DNA of 6,321 bases from Bacteriovoracaceae bacterium (GCA_023250795.1 JAHFAB010000119.1:1-6321); one strand, 5' to 3'. Counted from the first letter of the stretch, positions 1 through 6,024 are shown. Notes: generated by a model not told the origin, from the sequence alone. Made by a program: numbers and translations.

Positions 1-930
1 CAAACAAGGTGGGTGCTTCCCATCAGCAAGGGAGTCATCAGTGAACTGACTCATGATCGAGACTCGATCTACTTTGGAGGAGGGGATGGTTTTCTTTATT
101 CAGTTCAATCCGAAAATGGACGCGTGAACTGGAGGTATGATCTCCATAATCCGATCATATCGCAGCCCACTGTGAGTGGGGGACGAGTTTTTGTGACCAC
201 TTCAGACGATACGGTCTATGCGTTTGATGCTGGCACTGGAAAGTGGCTTTGGCACTACAAGAGAAGATCTTCTCCATCATCAACTATTTTAGGAGCTTCT
301 GCTCCCTTAGTTGATGAGACAGAAGTGATCACTGGGCTCAGTGATGGATTTTTAGTTTCTCTCTCTATCCATGATGGGCAGCTAAAATGGGAGAGGAAAC
401 TCCATTTGGGAAATAAGTTCACAGATGTGGACGCACGCCCCATTCTAGATCATGGTATCATCTATGTTTCTTCCTATGATGGGGCTCTCTATGCCCTCAA
501 AAGGGGGAAAGGTGAGATCATTTGGCGCTTTGATTCAGGTGCGAGCAAACCGGTTTATATAGACGACCAAGTGATCTATCTCCCTTCGAGTGATGGAACG
601 GTTTATGCACTTCAAAAAAGCAATGCTAAAATTTTATGGAAATTTGAATTAGATTCAGGCACTCCTACACGGCTTGCTAGTTCGGATCGTTATCTTATGT
701 TCGGATCTAGTTATCGCTATTTTTACGTTTTAGATAAAAAAACGGGGCAAGCTGTCTACCGTTATGACGTAGGATACGACAGTGGCTTTTATGGTTCACC
801 TTTATATGATTCGGCCACCAGAAAACTGTATACGCTTTCTTCGGGGGGGAATCTATTTGCATTTGCTCTCCGCCAATCCTCTAAAAGAATCCGCCCTCAC
901 GGGATGATCGATCCCTATGATTTCGAATAA
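1..930 (+). CDS. BamB-like PQQ-type beta-propeller protein (3' part; 5' end outside the window)
   Basis: The frame is open from the first base (QTRWVLPIS...), so the gene begins upstream; the GTG at 13 is probably only an internal Val codon. About 309 codons are visible. Six or seven PQQ-type blades can be counted by their Y-A-[LF]-D-x-x-x-G-x-x-x-W cores, near visible residues 28-46, 67-88, 114-134, 158-178, 199-216, 238-256 and 280-288 (for example YAFDAGTGKWLW and YALKRGKGEIIW). The order LGASAPLV, then a SDGFLVSL blade, then TDVDARP (residues 142-147) closely follows BamB, the outer-membrane lipoprotein that helps BamA insert barrel proteins. The family is known to act in the periplasm as a protein scaffold. 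BamB identity is inferred, because the lipoprotein signal that would confirm it lies outside the window; another periplasmic PQQ-repeat protein is possible. The last 14 bp overlap the downstream outer-membrane barrel gene, which suits an envelope role. Confidence 0.85.
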   Translation, partial: QTRWVLPISKGVISELTHDRDSIYFGGGDGFLYSVQSENGRVNWRYDLHNPIISQPTVSGGRVFVTTSDDTVYAFDAGTGKWLWHYKRRSSPSSTILGASAPLVDETEVITGLSDGFLVSLSIHDGQLKWERKLHLGNKFTDVDARPILDHGIIYVSSYDGALYALKRGKGEIIWRFDSGASKPVYIDDQVIYLPSSDGTVYALQKSNAKILWKFELDSGTPTRLASSDRYLMFGSSYRYFYVLDKKTGQAVYRYDVGYDSGFYGSPLYDSATRKLYTLSSGGNLFAFALRQSSKRIRPHGMIDPYDFE

Positions 931-1480
931 ATTTAAACTATTTATTTGCATTTTCTTTGGTGGGCTTTTTCTAAGAACCGCTGTAAGTCATGCAGACTTC
1001 AACAAGGGCAGTGTAGGAATTATGGGTGGCGTTTCTTTCCCAGTACAAAGCAGCAATGTGTTTACTTTTGGGGTGACTGGGCATTATCGTTTTTCACCCT
1101 GGTTGGGGGCAGGACCATTTTTTATCCGATACGGAAGTGGCTTGGAGGTGAGTTCAGATAGTGGATCTGCTTCAATTAGTACTTCGAGTTATTATTATGG
1201 GGGAGATCTCAATGTTTTATTCAAAGACACTCTGAAGGGTTTTCAGGCTGGTCTCAAACTCGGACTAGTCCACTCCTCTTATTCGGTTTCTACGACTGAC
1301 GGGACTAATACGATTTCACTCAAAGACAGCATTAATAAGCTCTTTATTGGACCCAAAGTAAGTTTTGATTACCCATTAGGGAGGTTTTCGGCGGGTGCTG
1401 AAATGAGTTTTCTCATTGGGATGGGAACCAATGCTCCTTCTGTCTTTAACTTCCTCATAGCGCCAAAATTTTGGTTCTAG
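917..1480 (+). CDS. Small outer-membrane beta-barrel protein (OmpW/OmpA-barrel-like), exported
   Basis: The 187-residue product starts with a Sec signal peptide: a Lys-bearing N-terminus, a hydrophobic core at residues 8-20, and a likely cut after SHA (residue 26). The mature part, about 161 residues, alternates glycine/aromatic strands with polar Ser/Thr-rich turns (for example SVGIMGGVSF, FTFGVTGHYRF, SYYYGGDLNVLF, AGLKLGLVHSSYSV, LFIGPKVSFDY and FSAGAEMSFLIG). This fits an eight-stranded barrel. The protein ends in ...FLIAPKFWF; a C-terminal Phe with alternating hydrophobics is the usual BAM recognition signal. No specific function can be read from it. The ATG lies inside the end of the BamB-like gene (14 bp overlap) with only a weak GGGATG upstream, so translation is probably coupled to that gene. 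The product may be a porin-like or structural outer-membrane protein. Confidence 0.85.
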   Translation: MISNKFKLFICIFFGGLFLRTAVSHADFNKGSVGIMGGVSFPVQSSNVFTFGVTGHYRFSPWLGAGPFFIRYGSGLEVSSDSGSASISTSSYYYGGDLNVLFKDTLKGFQAGLKLGLVHSSYSVSTTDGTNTISLKDSINKLFIGPKVSFDYPLGRFSAGAEMSFLIGMGTNAPSVFNFLIAPKFWF

Positions 1481-1505
1481 TTTACATAATATCCCTTATC
1501 AGACG

Positions 1506-2672
1506 CTAATTGAAGTACTTCGGTGCTTCCTGATCACAGGCATTGTCTAATCCTAAGGGTTTCATTTGTGTGAGGCTGAGAATACCATTTGTAACGCTAG
1601 CGAAAACCAAAATGCTTAGCCAGAGTCGAGAAGGTATTTTAGATAGAGTCAAAGAACCCAGAACCGATATTGGAAGTAAAAAAGGCAAGAAATAATGGTC
1701 GTGCACAAAGTTCCCCTGCCTAACCAAAACCCAGTATGGAAGGAGTGCAAAGGACCATATAAACATCAACCCCTCTAGTCTGTTTTTATTCCATACTCGG
1801 CCTCGACGGTATAGAATTGAAGAACAAAACGCAGTAAATAAAACCCAACCCACCCCCTTAGAAGCACTCCAGTTAATCATTCTCAGCCAATACTTCAATT
1901 GAATCAGGAGGCCCAAACTCCCAAAATAACGATTTTGGATATTAAACTCGTGGAAGAACGGATTGGAAATCTGCATGTATTGTAAAAGCGAAACCCAGAT
2001 GACAAAAGGCATGACCAGAATTCCAATGGATATCACAAGGGATAAGCAGTTTTTGAGGGTAGTTTTAGTGTCTGGTTTTTGAAAATCAAAAAAAGATGAG
2101 TAAATCAGAAATGAAACTGCTGGAAAGAGGGTTAGTGCTTTTGTAGTCACAGCTAAACACAAAAAAAGGTGCATCCAAACGCGGTTTTTTTTTAGTGTAA
2201 AATATCCACCCAAAACTAGGAGCGCCGTGGCTAATAAATCTGGCAGATGCTGCACGCTAAAGCGCATGAGAGCGGGGGTTGTGAATATTAATAAAAATAG
2301 GAGGTTCTGTCTCCCCTTCTCTATTTTGGTAGTACTGAGTTGGTTGTTTAAAAGCAGAAATGTGGCAATCATAAAAAGTGTATACGAAAAAAGAGGTAAA
2401 AATACGGGAGACTGAATTCCTAATTGAGAAAAAAATGCTGCCAGCAGATGAAAAACTGGGGGCTCTTCGGCCCAGCTTCGAAACAAGTTCCCATGGGTAT
2501 CAGGACATGGAAGCGTGGTTGAAAGTATTTGATAGCCGTTTTTTGTAAGCGACTCTGTTATAGAGTGGGTATGAAACTGCTTAATCCACTGCCCTTTCTT
2601 GAGAGACTGATTAGATGAAAAAAAACCAACTGTGAGACAAAAAACGAGGATCAAAACGGGGAGAAATCGCAT
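1506..2672 (-). CDS. GT-C fold membrane glycosyltransferase, ArnT/PMT-like (family 39 type)
   Basis: This is a 388-residue, strongly hydrophobic, multi-pass protein. An N-terminal membrane segment (residues 1-19) is followed by a periplasmic-loop motif KQFHTHSITESLTKNG (31-46). After it comes EEPPVFHLLAAFFSQLGI (69-86), the E-x-P-x-[YF] loop usual in polyprenyl-phosphate-dependent glycosyltransferases. Further typical segments are PDLLATALLVLGGYF (144-158), TKALTLFPAVSFLIY (177-191) and, near the C-terminus, NFVHDHYFLPFLLP (321-334). Family members move a sugar from a lipid carrier to lipid or protein on the periplasmic face of the inner membrane; donor and acceptor cannot be told here. Many relatives have Asp in the first loop (RQTDTAS-type), where this protein appears to have His34. 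At 388 residues it is shorter than classical ArnT (about 550) and lacks that enzyme's large C-terminal periplasmic domain. It starts 20 bp after the desaturase stop, so the two genes probably share a transcript; no convincing Shine-Dalgarno sequence is seen. Confidence 0.8.
   Translation of the reverse strand: MRFLPVLILVFCLTVGFFSSNQSLKKGQWIKQFHTHSITESLTKNGYQILSTTLPCPDTHGNLFRSWAEEPPVFHLLAAFFSQLGIQSPVFLPLFSYTLFMIATFLLLNNQLSTTKIEKGRQNLLFLLIFTTPALMRFSVQHLPDLLATALLVLGGYFTLKKNRVWMHLFLCLAVTTKALTLFPAVSFLIYSSFFDFQKPDTKTTLKNCLSLVISIGILVMPFVIWVSLLQYMQISNPFFHEFNIQNRYFGSLGLLIQLKYWLRMINWSASKGVGWVLFTAFCSSILYRRGRVWNKNRLEGLMFIWSFALLPYWVLVRQGNFVHDHYFLPFLLPISVLGSLTLSKIPSRLWLSILVFASVTNGILSLTQMKPLGLDNACDQEAPKYFN
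1512..1529 (+). terminator. UUCG-tetraloop hairpin at a convergent gene junction (possible terminator)
   Basis: GAAGTAC-TTCG-GTGCTTC forms a 7-bp stem (one T-G pair) closed by a C-G pair around a UUCG loop, the exceptionally stable cUUCGg tetraloop when read in plus-strand RNA. It starts 31 bases after the stop of the plus-strand barrel gene and lies within the last codons of the minus-strand glycosyltransferase gene. No T-run follows on either strand, so it is not a classical intrinsic terminator. It could instead protect a 3' end or assist Rho-dependent termination. Confidence 0.35.
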
Positions 2673-2692
2673 TTTTTATTTCAAGTGAGGTC

Positions 2693-3544
2693 CTACGTAT
2701 GAGGCACCAATAAATCCAACTCGTCCTCACCTATTTTGATTTCTGCTTGGAGACTTGTTGTGGCCAGACTTGTTTTGTGAAGACGCATCGCTGGTAACTT
2801 AACATCTCTTGCGAGGCCTAAAAATTTCAAGCCACGTATGACCAAATAAGTAAAGTCAAACTCCCACCAGAGGTGGCCATGAGCTGCCGAATTAGGAAAA
2901 GCGTGGTGGTTATTATGCCACCCCTCTCCTGCTCCAAGTAATCCCACCCACCAACAGTTTTTAGAGTTGTCTGTTGTTTTATAGTTTTGGTAACCCCACA
3001 TATGAGAGGCCGAATTAACGAACCATGTAATGTGGAGCATGAGAACAATTCGAACAAAACCACCCCAAAGAACAAAGGATATTCCACCCCAAATATAGAG
3101 TAAAGGCAAAGTGAGAGCAGCGAAACCAATCCAGTATTTATTAAGAAAACGGAAATATCGATCTCCACTCAAGTCTGGGACGTATTTCATCCACTGCTCT
3201 TCTCGGTCTTCGAATTCTTTATGGTAGAAAAGATGGGTGACGTGTGCGAACCAAAATCCTTTTCTAGAGTTATGAGGATCCTTATCCGTATCGGAGTAGC
3301 GATGGTGGAGGCGATGCTCAGCCACCCAATGCAGAGGCGGGCCTCCTCCAACCATAGCGCCAAGAGTTGCAAAAAAATACTCTAAGTACCGAACTCCGAG
3401 TGGAGCTACTAAAAATAACCCGACTAGAGCAATTGCGAGTCCACCCCATGAAAAATAAGGGATGGCAACTAGTGCTAACAAGTGTGCAACCGCGAGCCAA
3501 AAAATATTTGGGTAGTGAAGCCTAGGCTTTGTTTGTGTTGTCAT
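2693..3544 (-). CDS. Membrane fatty-acid (delta-9 type) desaturase lacking its first histidine box; possibly inactive
   Basis: The 283-residue product matches the acyl-CoA/acyl-lipid delta-9 desaturase family (DesC/stearoyl-CoA desaturase type), di-iron integral membrane enzymes that put a cis double bond into fatty acyl chains. Clear signatures are the second box HRLHH (77-81) followed by RYSDTDKDPH; FVNSASH (175-181) carrying the NSxxH ligand; NCWWVGLLGAGEGW; the third box HNNHH (210-214); and WWEFDFTYLVI and LGLARDVKLP towards the end. The N-terminal half has the usual W..VAHLLALVAIPYFSW start and two membrane segments. However, after LVAPLGV (residues 45-51) the sequence goes straight to RYLEYFFATLGA. 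The intervening segment with the first box HxxxxH is missing, about 16 residues compared with cyanobacterial DesC as I remember it. The frame is intact, so it is kept as a CDS, but two metal ligands should be lost. The start is an ATG with a good GGGGAG 10 bases upstream. It leads the operon with the glycosyltransferase. Confidence 0.88.
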   Translation of the reverse strand: MTTQTKPRLHYPNIFWLAVAHLLALVAIPYFSWGGLAIALVGLFLVAPLGVRYLEYFFATLGAMVGGGPPLHWVAEHRLHHRYSDTDKDPHNSRKGFWFAHVTHLFYHKEFEDREEQWMKYVPDLSGDRYFRFLNKYWIGFAALTLPLLYIWGGISFVLWGGFVRIVLMLHITWFVNSASHMWGYQNYKTTDNSKNCWWVGLLGAGEGWHNNHHAFPNSAAHGHLWWEFDFTYLVIRGLKFLGLARDVKLPAMRLHKTSLATTSLQAEIKIGEDELDLLVPHT

Positions 3545-3554
3545 ATTTATATAA

Positions 3555-3560
3555 CTCCCC
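3555..3560 (-). promoter_or_regulatory. Ribosome binding site of the desaturase gene
   Basis: On the minus strand GGGGAG lies 10 bases before the ATG at 3544. It is the clearest Shine-Dalgarno-like sequence in the window and fixes the desaturase start. Confidence 0.6.
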
Positions 3561-3586
3561 GATCTTTCTTTGGAGGAGAGTCTACT

Positions 3587-3592
3587 ATTATC
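3587..3592 (-). promoter_or_regulatory. Candidate -10 element for the desaturase operon
   Basis: GATAAT on the minus strand matches TATAAT at five of six positions and would give a leader of about 36 bases before the desaturase ATG, containing the GGGGAG site. No good -35 hexamer is found 16-18 bases upstream. The spacer is occupied by one copy of a 14-bp direct repeat. This is a weak call on sequence alone. Confidence 0.3.
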
Positions 3593-3606
3593 AGTGAAGA
3601 GTCCAG
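3593..3606. repeat. 14-bp direct repeat, copy 1
   Basis: AGTGAAGAGTCCAG occurs here and again, exactly and in the same orientation, at 5097-5110. The two copies lie in the intergenic regions on either side of the prepilin/glycine-rich gene. Similarity does not extend beyond the 14 bases on either side. Confidence 0.5.
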
Positions 3607-3653
3607 CGATATTGTGTCTAAAAATGTTGAGTTGGAAATCCCCAATCCACGTG

Positions 3654-3676
3654 GGGTGATGGATTTGCCATCACCC
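3654..3676. promoter_or_regulatory. Perfect 9-bp-arm inverted repeat, candidate operator
   Basis: The arms GGGTGATGG (3654-3662) and CCATCACCC (3668-3676) are perfectly complementary around the 5-base spacer ATTTG. The repeat covers the best -35 box (3665-3670) of the downstream prepilin-like gene, a typical place for a dimeric repressor to bind. Read as RNA it is a GC-containing hairpin followed by a T-rich stretch (AAGTTTTAGTTTAT) and so also resembles a terminator, but no convincing plus-strand gene ends here. The operator role is inferred from position. Confidence 0.45.
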
Positions 3677-3693
3677 AAGTTTTAGTTTATCCT
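3665..3693 (+). promoter_or_regulatory. Sigma-70-type promoter of the prepilin-like gene
   Basis: TTGCCA (3665-3670, five of six to TTGACA) and TATCCT (3688-3693, four of six to TATAAT) are 17 bases apart. The expected transcription start, about seven bases after the -10 box, falls near 3700, practically at the ATG at 3702. No Shine-Dalgarno sequence precedes that ATG, so a leaderless transcript is the simplest reading. Confidence 0.45.
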
Positions 3694-3701
3694 TGTATCA
3701 T

Positions 3702-5066
3702 ATGCGTCAAAATGACACTGGGATGAGTCTGATTGAAGTCACAGTGAGCATGGGTATTACAGCTATAATGGCGCTTGCAATTGGTTCTATCATTGTGAAC
3801 CAGGCAAAATTTACCCATGCTCTCGAAAAAAAAATCCGGAACATCGAAGCTGGGGTTCAAACCCAATCAATCTTATCGGTACCCAAGCTTTGTACCGCAT
3901 CATTTTCAGGTATGTTTTTAGCTCCGACAGAAAAGGGGTTGGAAAATTTTTGTTATAACAAGGGTATAAATCTTACATTCAATCCAGTTGCTGGCACCAG
4001 TCAACAGCGTGGTCTGATCAAAGAAAAGAATGGGTTCCTTTTTTTCGAAGACCTGATCTTAGAAAAATTCTGTTTGCAATGGGTGAACACTCTTGAAGTT
4101 ATCAATGATCCCCCCATCAATGGAGTGCTGCCTGAACCCAGTGCAATCAGTGGGTTTGCTCTTTTATTTTTTCAAGCAGAGAACAAATTGGGTATACCGC
4201 TCCCATTACGAAAATTTCCTATAAAGATGTCTCTGAGAAGAGCAGATCCACCTACGTTTAATATAAAAAGTGTAATAGGAAGTGATTTCTCATTAGCAGA
4301 GCCTACAACAGATCCAATAAAAGATGGGAGCGTTAGGCCCGTAAAAGCTGCTTACAAAGTTCAGAGCTGTGTCCTTGCAAGCGAAGGAGATTCCACAACT
4401 GCGATATCTCAAAGTGGCGTTGGATACAAAGAAACGAAGGATTTTGTTGCCAATTTCAATTTTTTTACTGTCCCAGCAGGAGTCAATTCTATTTTAGTTG
4501 AGCTCTGGGGCGCAGGGGGCGGAGGAGTAACGAGTTGTCCTAACAATTATTCAGGATCACTCATTCGTGGAGGCGGAGGAGGAGGTTATGCCGCAAAACT
4601 CATAGGAGTAGCTCCAGGACAAACTTATACTGTGATTGTTGGATCGTATGGGGCTGGGCAAAGTTCAAGTTTTGCATTGAACGGATTGCCCGTTTCACTC
4701 ATTGCAAGTGGGGGCGGGAGTGGACAACCAACAGGGACTAAAGACGATGCGGGTCTTGGTGGGTCCGGATTGGGGGGAGACATTAACCTACAAGGAACAC
4801 GAGGAAAACTGAGTGTTATTGGAGCCGGAGGATACAATGGGGAGGGTATTGGAGGATCTTCTTCTCGGGTAGGAGATTTGGCTCCAGTTAAACTGAATAC
4901 TTTTTCTGGAATTGTGCTTAAACCTGTAGGAGAAGGAGGGATCAGTTGTAGTGGTGCTTTGTTAAACACAGGAATTGAGGGGCGAGTGAGACTCCATCTC
5001 CTCTCTGGCGATATAAACTCAATTAAAAGTGATATCTCTTTTCTAATGCGGATGTTTGTAAGGTAA
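3702..5066 (+). CDS. Type IV prepilin-like protein with C-terminal glycine-rich (tail-tip/adhesin-type) domain
   Basis: From the ATG at 3702 the product has 454 residues. An upstream in-frame TTG at 3693 would add only Met-Tyr-His and overlaps the likely -10 box, so ATG is preferred. The N-terminus MRQNDTG/MSLIEVTVSMGITAIMALAIGSI is a class III prepilin signal: cleavage after Gly7, Glu at position +5 of the mature chain, then a hydrophobic helix. PilD-type peptidase processing and export by a pilus or type II-like machine are therefore expected. Residues 35-240 have no recognised fold and contain scattered Cys (64, 84, 124, 223). From about residue 250 there is a glycine-rich beta domain: FNFFTVPAGVNSILVELWGA, then GGGG, RGGGGGGYAAKL, PGQTYTVIVGSYGAG, IASGGGSG and ending EGRVRLHL. 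Such domains are known from phage tail tips and surface proteins. A 20-residue tail follows. The whole suggests a minor, tip-located pilin or pseudopilin with an adhesive head. The function is inferred; the ligand is unknown. Confidence 0.82.
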   Translation: MRQNDTGMSLIEVTVSMGITAIMALAIGSIIVNQAKFTHALEKKIRNIEAGVQTQSILSVPKLCTASFSGMFLAPTEKGLENFCYNKGINLTFNPVAGTSQQRGLIKEKNGFLFFEDLILEKFCLQWVNTLEVINDPPINGVLPEPSAISGFALLFFQAENKLGIPLPLRKFPIKMSLRRADPPTFNIKSVIGSDFSLAEPTTDPIKDGSVRPVKAAYKVQSCVLASEGDSTTAISQSGVGYKETKDFVANFNFFTVPAGVNSILVELWGAGGGGVTSCPNNYSGSLIRGGGGGGYAAKLIGVAPGQTYTVIVGSYGAGQSSSFALNGLPVSLIASGGGSGQPTGTKDDAGLGGSGLGGDINLQGTRGKLSVIGAGGYNGEGIGGSSSRVGDLAPVKLNTFSGIVLKPVGEGGISCSGALLNTGIEGRVRLHLLSGDINSIKSDISFLMRMFVR

Positions 5067-5096
5067 CGACCTTGGTGACTGCGCGCTGTTTGAACA

Positions 5097-5110
5097 AGTG
5101 AAGAGTCCAG
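5097..5110. repeat. 14-bp direct repeat, copy 2
   Basis: This AGTGAAGAGTCCAG is identical to the copy at 3593-3606. It lies in the 45-bp gap between the convergent prepilin-like gene and the unknown exported-protein gene, one base from the latter's stop codon. The two copies bracket about 1.5 kb that contains exactly one gene. Confidence 0.5.
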
Positions 5111-5111
5111 G

Positions 5112-6014
5112 CTATTTTTTAATGCGTTGAATTAAAAAACTATCGGTATATTTGAGCGAGTTATGCTGTAATTTGAAATCAAACTGACTTCCAACCTCAA
5201 GACCAGTGATTTTAACAAAGTCAGAGATGGACAACTCTTTGTTTTCAGGTACGGACTCAAGAGCGACTCCGTTGACCACGAACCTTCCAAAACAAAGGAT
5301 AAAATCAGATGTATAGCGAGCATATGGATCGCCTGGATGATCATGACCAGTAAAATTTCTGATTTCTTTATCAAAATCATTGAGGGTATTTCTAGCCTTC
5401 ATTTCTATAATTTTGGTCGTGGAGCCAGTGTGCAATTCAAAACTATAATTAGGTTCAGGGAGATCTTCCTGACTTAAAAGATGGCAATAACTATAAGACC
5501 GGCTTTTCAAGTACTCATTTCTAGTTTTAGAGTCACTTTCGACTTTCAGAGTATGGATTACCAGACTCGACTTTGAAAGTCTTCGAATCAAAACATGTTC
5601 ATTCAAATTAGGAATAACTAACGAAAGACGCTCATCAGAATAAATAAATGACTGATCAGCGGGCGCATCAGCATACACAGTTTGATTTTGATAATGACGC
5701 GCAGATATTTTTACATAGAGGGAGTTGTTATCAGATTTTGATTTTAAATAAAAACTATAGATCTTACTCATTATTTCAGCATGAGGATTATCTCTTTTAT
5801 CAAACCCGCCATAGAATACAGAGCCATACCGATAGGCAGTGTCCTCTACTTCAACGCATTGAAACTCCTCATTAACTAAAGATTGTAAATCAATAGCGAC
5901 ATTCTCACTTATGTAAAGCTTTTCTAAGTTTGCAGCAGGTGAAAGGCCCTGTGCAAAAACTGGAAATGATAAAAGGCTGAGAACCAAGAATAACATTCTT
6001 ACAAAATACGTCAT
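5112..6014 (-). CDS. Exported protein of unknown function
   Basis: I do not recognise this protein. The ATG at 6014 is chosen because it opens a clean Sec signal peptide (MTYFVRMLFLVLSLLSFPVFA, cut before QG at residue 22). The longer frame starts with TTG at 6053, adds 13 residues ahead of it and overlaps a likely promoter. The 300-residue precursor is then soluble and mixed alpha/beta in look, rich in Ser, Tyr and Asp, with three cysteines in the mature chain (53, 177, 241) and a basic end (LIQRIKK). Possible structural landmarks are AYRYGSVFYGGFDKRDNPHAE (60-80), VLIRRLSKSSLVIHTLKVES (141-160) and GHDHPGDPYARYTSDFILCFGRF (223-245). There is no lipobox and no membrane anchor apart from the signal, so it is periplasmic or secreted. 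It lies 57 bp downstream of a GLUG-repeat surface protein on the same strand and may be expressed with it or from its own promoter. Confidence 0.75.
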   Translation of the reverse strand: MTYFVRMLFLVLSLLSFPVFAQGLSPAANLEKLYISENVAIDLQSLVNEEFQCVEVEDTAYRYGSVFYGGFDKRDNPHAEIMSKIYSFYLKSKSDNNSLYVKISARHYQNQTVYADAPADQSFIYSDERLSLVIPNLNEHVLIRRLSKSSLVIHTLKVESDSKTRNEYLKSRSYSYCHLLSQEDLPEPNYSFELHTGSTTKIIEMKARNTLNDFDKEIRNFTGHDHPGDPYARYTSDFILCFGRFVVNGVALESVPENKELSISDFVKITGLEVGSQFDFKLQHNSLKYTDSFLIQRIKK

Positions 6015-6024
6015 AACCAAGGGC

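Noticed and set aside
1463..1474. CCAAAATTTTGG palindrome at the end of the barrel gene
   Set aside because: It encodes the conserved C-terminal KFWF segment and has no loop, so coding constraint explains it.
2827..3168. 113-codon minus-strand frame inside the desaturase gene
   Set aside because: Same strand, other frame; it reads through the conserved histidine-box region, whose true frame is unmistakable. I also considered whether it signalled a frameshift, but the desaturase frame is continuous.
3482..3685. 67-codon plus-strand frame ending at the inverted repeat, which then looks like its terminator
   Set aside because: It starts inside the desaturase gene on the opposite strand, has no ribosome site or recognisable protein character in that part, and its tail only spans the divergent control region.
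3693..3701. TTG at 3693 as the start of the prepilin-like gene
   Set aside because: It overlaps the likely -10 box and has no ribosome site; the ATG at 3702 gives a normal short leader (MRQNDTG) before the cleavage site.
4625..4969. 114-codon minus-strand frame rich in Pro
   Set aside because: It is the antisense shadow of the glycine codons (GGx read as xCC) of the glycine-rich domain.
5067..5111. Possible terminator between the convergent prepilin-like and exported-protein genes
   Set aside because: Only GCGCGC and weak CTTG/CAAG pairings are present, with no stable stem plus T-run; the T-run at 5114-5119 lies inside the exported-protein gene's last codons.
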